A stretch of DNA of 64,000 nucleotides, from the NCBI GenBank assembly GCA_037576195.1, contig CM075103.1, positions 19,716,001 through 19,780,000 on the forward strand. Reading direction: 5' to 3'. The notes beneath the pieces are model-generated. The model ran no database searches and was not told where the DNA came from. It saw only the letters and a list, made by a program, of their open reading frames with translations. Shown in pieces: positions 62,101 through 64,000 of this stretch; the stretch's first letter is position 1; every line of letters begins with the position of its first letter. Origin of the DNA: Phytoseiulus persimilis. Taxonomy: Eukaryota > Arthropoda > Arachnida > Mesostigmata > Phytoseiidae. The position numbers and the translations under genes were made by a program.

Positions 62101-64000
62101 GCGCGCGCGGTGTAGGCGGAACTTGAAGAAATAACGGGCGCACCATGAACCCCATGGAGTGTGTTTGACAGACTTGCATGACGATCTTCACCAGAGCATG
62201 CAAAGCATCATGGAAAGGTGTCGCCACGAACACAAGACCCCCCTTCCTTCCTCCCCCGTCGGAGGATTATCCGTCGTCCTCTACCCACAACTTTCCGGGA
62301 CCCCTCCGCCTTCTCGTGGTATGACCTTCCCTCGACATTTGTTCCCCGCCCATTGCGTCCCCCAACTTGGTCCCCGTCCAGATTCTGGTTTGACTGTTTC
62401 TGCCATCTGTTCTTGTTTCCGAGTCGATACTCCTCGATTACCATGAATCGCTCGTCTCGTATCGCTCAGATGTTCGGTTGGAGGCCGGAAAGTCTCCCGT
62501 TGAGTTAGGGAAACGACCGAAGAGAAGATCGAGGTCAAAACAATGATTTCTCGCGGGCACGCGAATTGCGCCACGCATCTGAAATCAGGAGAGCTGATGG
62601 AACAACTCGATTCAGAGCAACGGGCGAAGGGAGCAGTGGCACTCTATAAAGTCTCCTGAAACAGAACGCCACTCCATTTGGCGCGCCGTCGTGAATTCGA
62701 TCTGAGCCGCATCCGGTCCCAAGAAACCGAATTCGCGACCCGGTGAAAACTCAAATTGGTTCTGTCGAATCGAGACGGAACGAGCCGAAGACACCGAGAG
62801 CCCAAACTCAAACAGACTCTCAGCGCATTCCTCGCATTGTGCCGGAATCGATTTCGGCCCACTCCGAGCACGCGTGGGTCGCGAAAATCTCCGAGCGTTC
62901 GTCGTCCTCACTCGTTCGACGGTAACCTCGAGTTGGCCGTTTGCGATCAAATGATGACGGAGCGAATTTCAGGGAGCTCGACACTCAATTAGGGGCACAC
63001 GGTCTGAGCTCCAGATATCTCTGATCGCGTTCGCGCTGGAAACACCTATAACGAGTCATCGTTGGACATCTCTGACAAGTAAAATCGGAAACTATTCGTT
63101 CCTGCCCAAGTTTAAGGACTCCTCCTTCGTTCGGATGAGCCCGAAGAGCAAAGTGCTGATGCAGACTCCGCAACGATGACTTCGCGAGCCCGTTCCTCAG
63201 AGCCGTCTCGGGGGAACATCGACCCCCGACCAACTCGGACCCTGCCCCCCCCCCTCCTCCTTCCTGCTTCCTGGTGGCGTTCTTCGTCGAATTCTCTCCC
63301 CTTTCCATCCGTGGGCTACTTTTCCCCCGCAGCCATCCTCCCTCGAATTACCCGGCTCCCCCGGCCATAACAGAAAGAAAACATCGTCTCGGGAAGTGGC
63401 GACCCACAACCGCTGACTCATGGGGCGAGGGTTTCGAGCGGCTTGCTCGAGTCGTGCTCCGTTCTCGGTGCTCTCCTCGCGAGGTGACCGCGTAACGTCG
63501 CGATCGAACATCTTCCAAGCCCAAGAGCTGCCGCATCTTCGACAACCGGTCAACAGGATGGCGCAAATGATCCGGCGGAAGCGCGAAATTCGAAGATACA
63601 TGCCACCGATCCGATCATGTTCCGGATCCGTCCGAGCGAAACTCACCGGAAAACCCGCGGAGTTCATCAATGGCGGTGCCCACGCAACCGCTTGTGTCGC
63701 TGAATACCGTTTGTCGGACCGTCGAGTTTCACGGAAAACGAAACGCAGTAATGAGAAGCCGACAAGAGGTCTTTCTCGTGGATATTATTCTCTGGGAAAT
63801 GGGTTGTTCTTGTATTGAACATTCGTTTCCTCTGCGCCGTCTTCTACCGCTGAGCACAGGAGTCGTTTTCCCGACGACAAGTATTTGCTGCCGCTCGCAC
63901 CATCCGGGACAGGAACGACTTGTGTCCGAAGATGTTGAGCCGCTCTCACAGTCGATTTCCGTGCCGGAATGAAACTCAAACAAACGAACGAGCGCTGGAC
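56171..64000. other. No recognisable gene to the right edge
   Basis: Open frames at 56920-57183 and 57207-57599 (plus), 59472-59858 (minus) and 60850-61182 (minus, starting MVQERFPVSMAPKAPV) show no domain. Any one of them may be an exon or chance. No RNA genes or mobile elements were recognised. Confidence 0.35.

Overview
This window looks like arthropod nuclear DNA, most likely from a mite or another chelicerate. It carries an RR-type cuticle protein, an Orai channel, an srGAP and a KDM2 demethylase. All are split by short GT-AG introns, there are no bacterial-style operons, and base composition is close to 50% GC. A compact, roughly 50% GC genome would fit a phytoseiid predatory mite such as Galendromus. 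That taxonomic step is inference from gene content and composition, not a database match. Four genes are firmly supported and were assembled exon by exon with intron phases checked. The rest of the window is sparse.

Layout. 1-2359 (-): the 5' half of the histone H3K36 demethylase gene KDM2, six exons ending in the JmjC domain; the remainder lies beyond the left edge. 4603-5474 (+): a possible three-exon gene for a 59-residue protein. 6499-6625: a 29-bp tandem array of palindromes. 7074-9525 (+): a complete Orai (store-operated calcium channel) gene. 11643-12377: a non-autonomous DNA transposon with 22-bp terminal inverted repeats and a TA target duplication. 16205-18387 (+): an RR cuticle protein gene with a TATA box, signal peptide, chitin-binding domain and a 30-bp tandem repeat in the coding sequence. 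20973-33387 (-): a SLIT-ROBO Rho GTPase-activating protein gene (F-BAR, RhoGAP, SH3), preceded by a long disordered coding exon that is probably its N-terminal extension. 33388-64000: mostly without recognisable genes. It holds a gustatory-receptor-like C-terminal exon (50640-50975, -), a possible transposase remnant, a segment able to fold into stems, and several unproven exon candidates.

The genes do not form one pathway. KDM2 acts on chromatin, Orai with STIM at ER-plasma-membrane contacts, the cuticle protein in the exoskeleton, and srGAP on membrane curvature and Rac/Cdc42 signalling downstream of Robo. Nothing here is a clear new biological system. The most useful leads are the srGAP extension, the TIR element, the palindromic array upstream of Orai, the orphan receptor exon and the structured segment near 34.8 kb.
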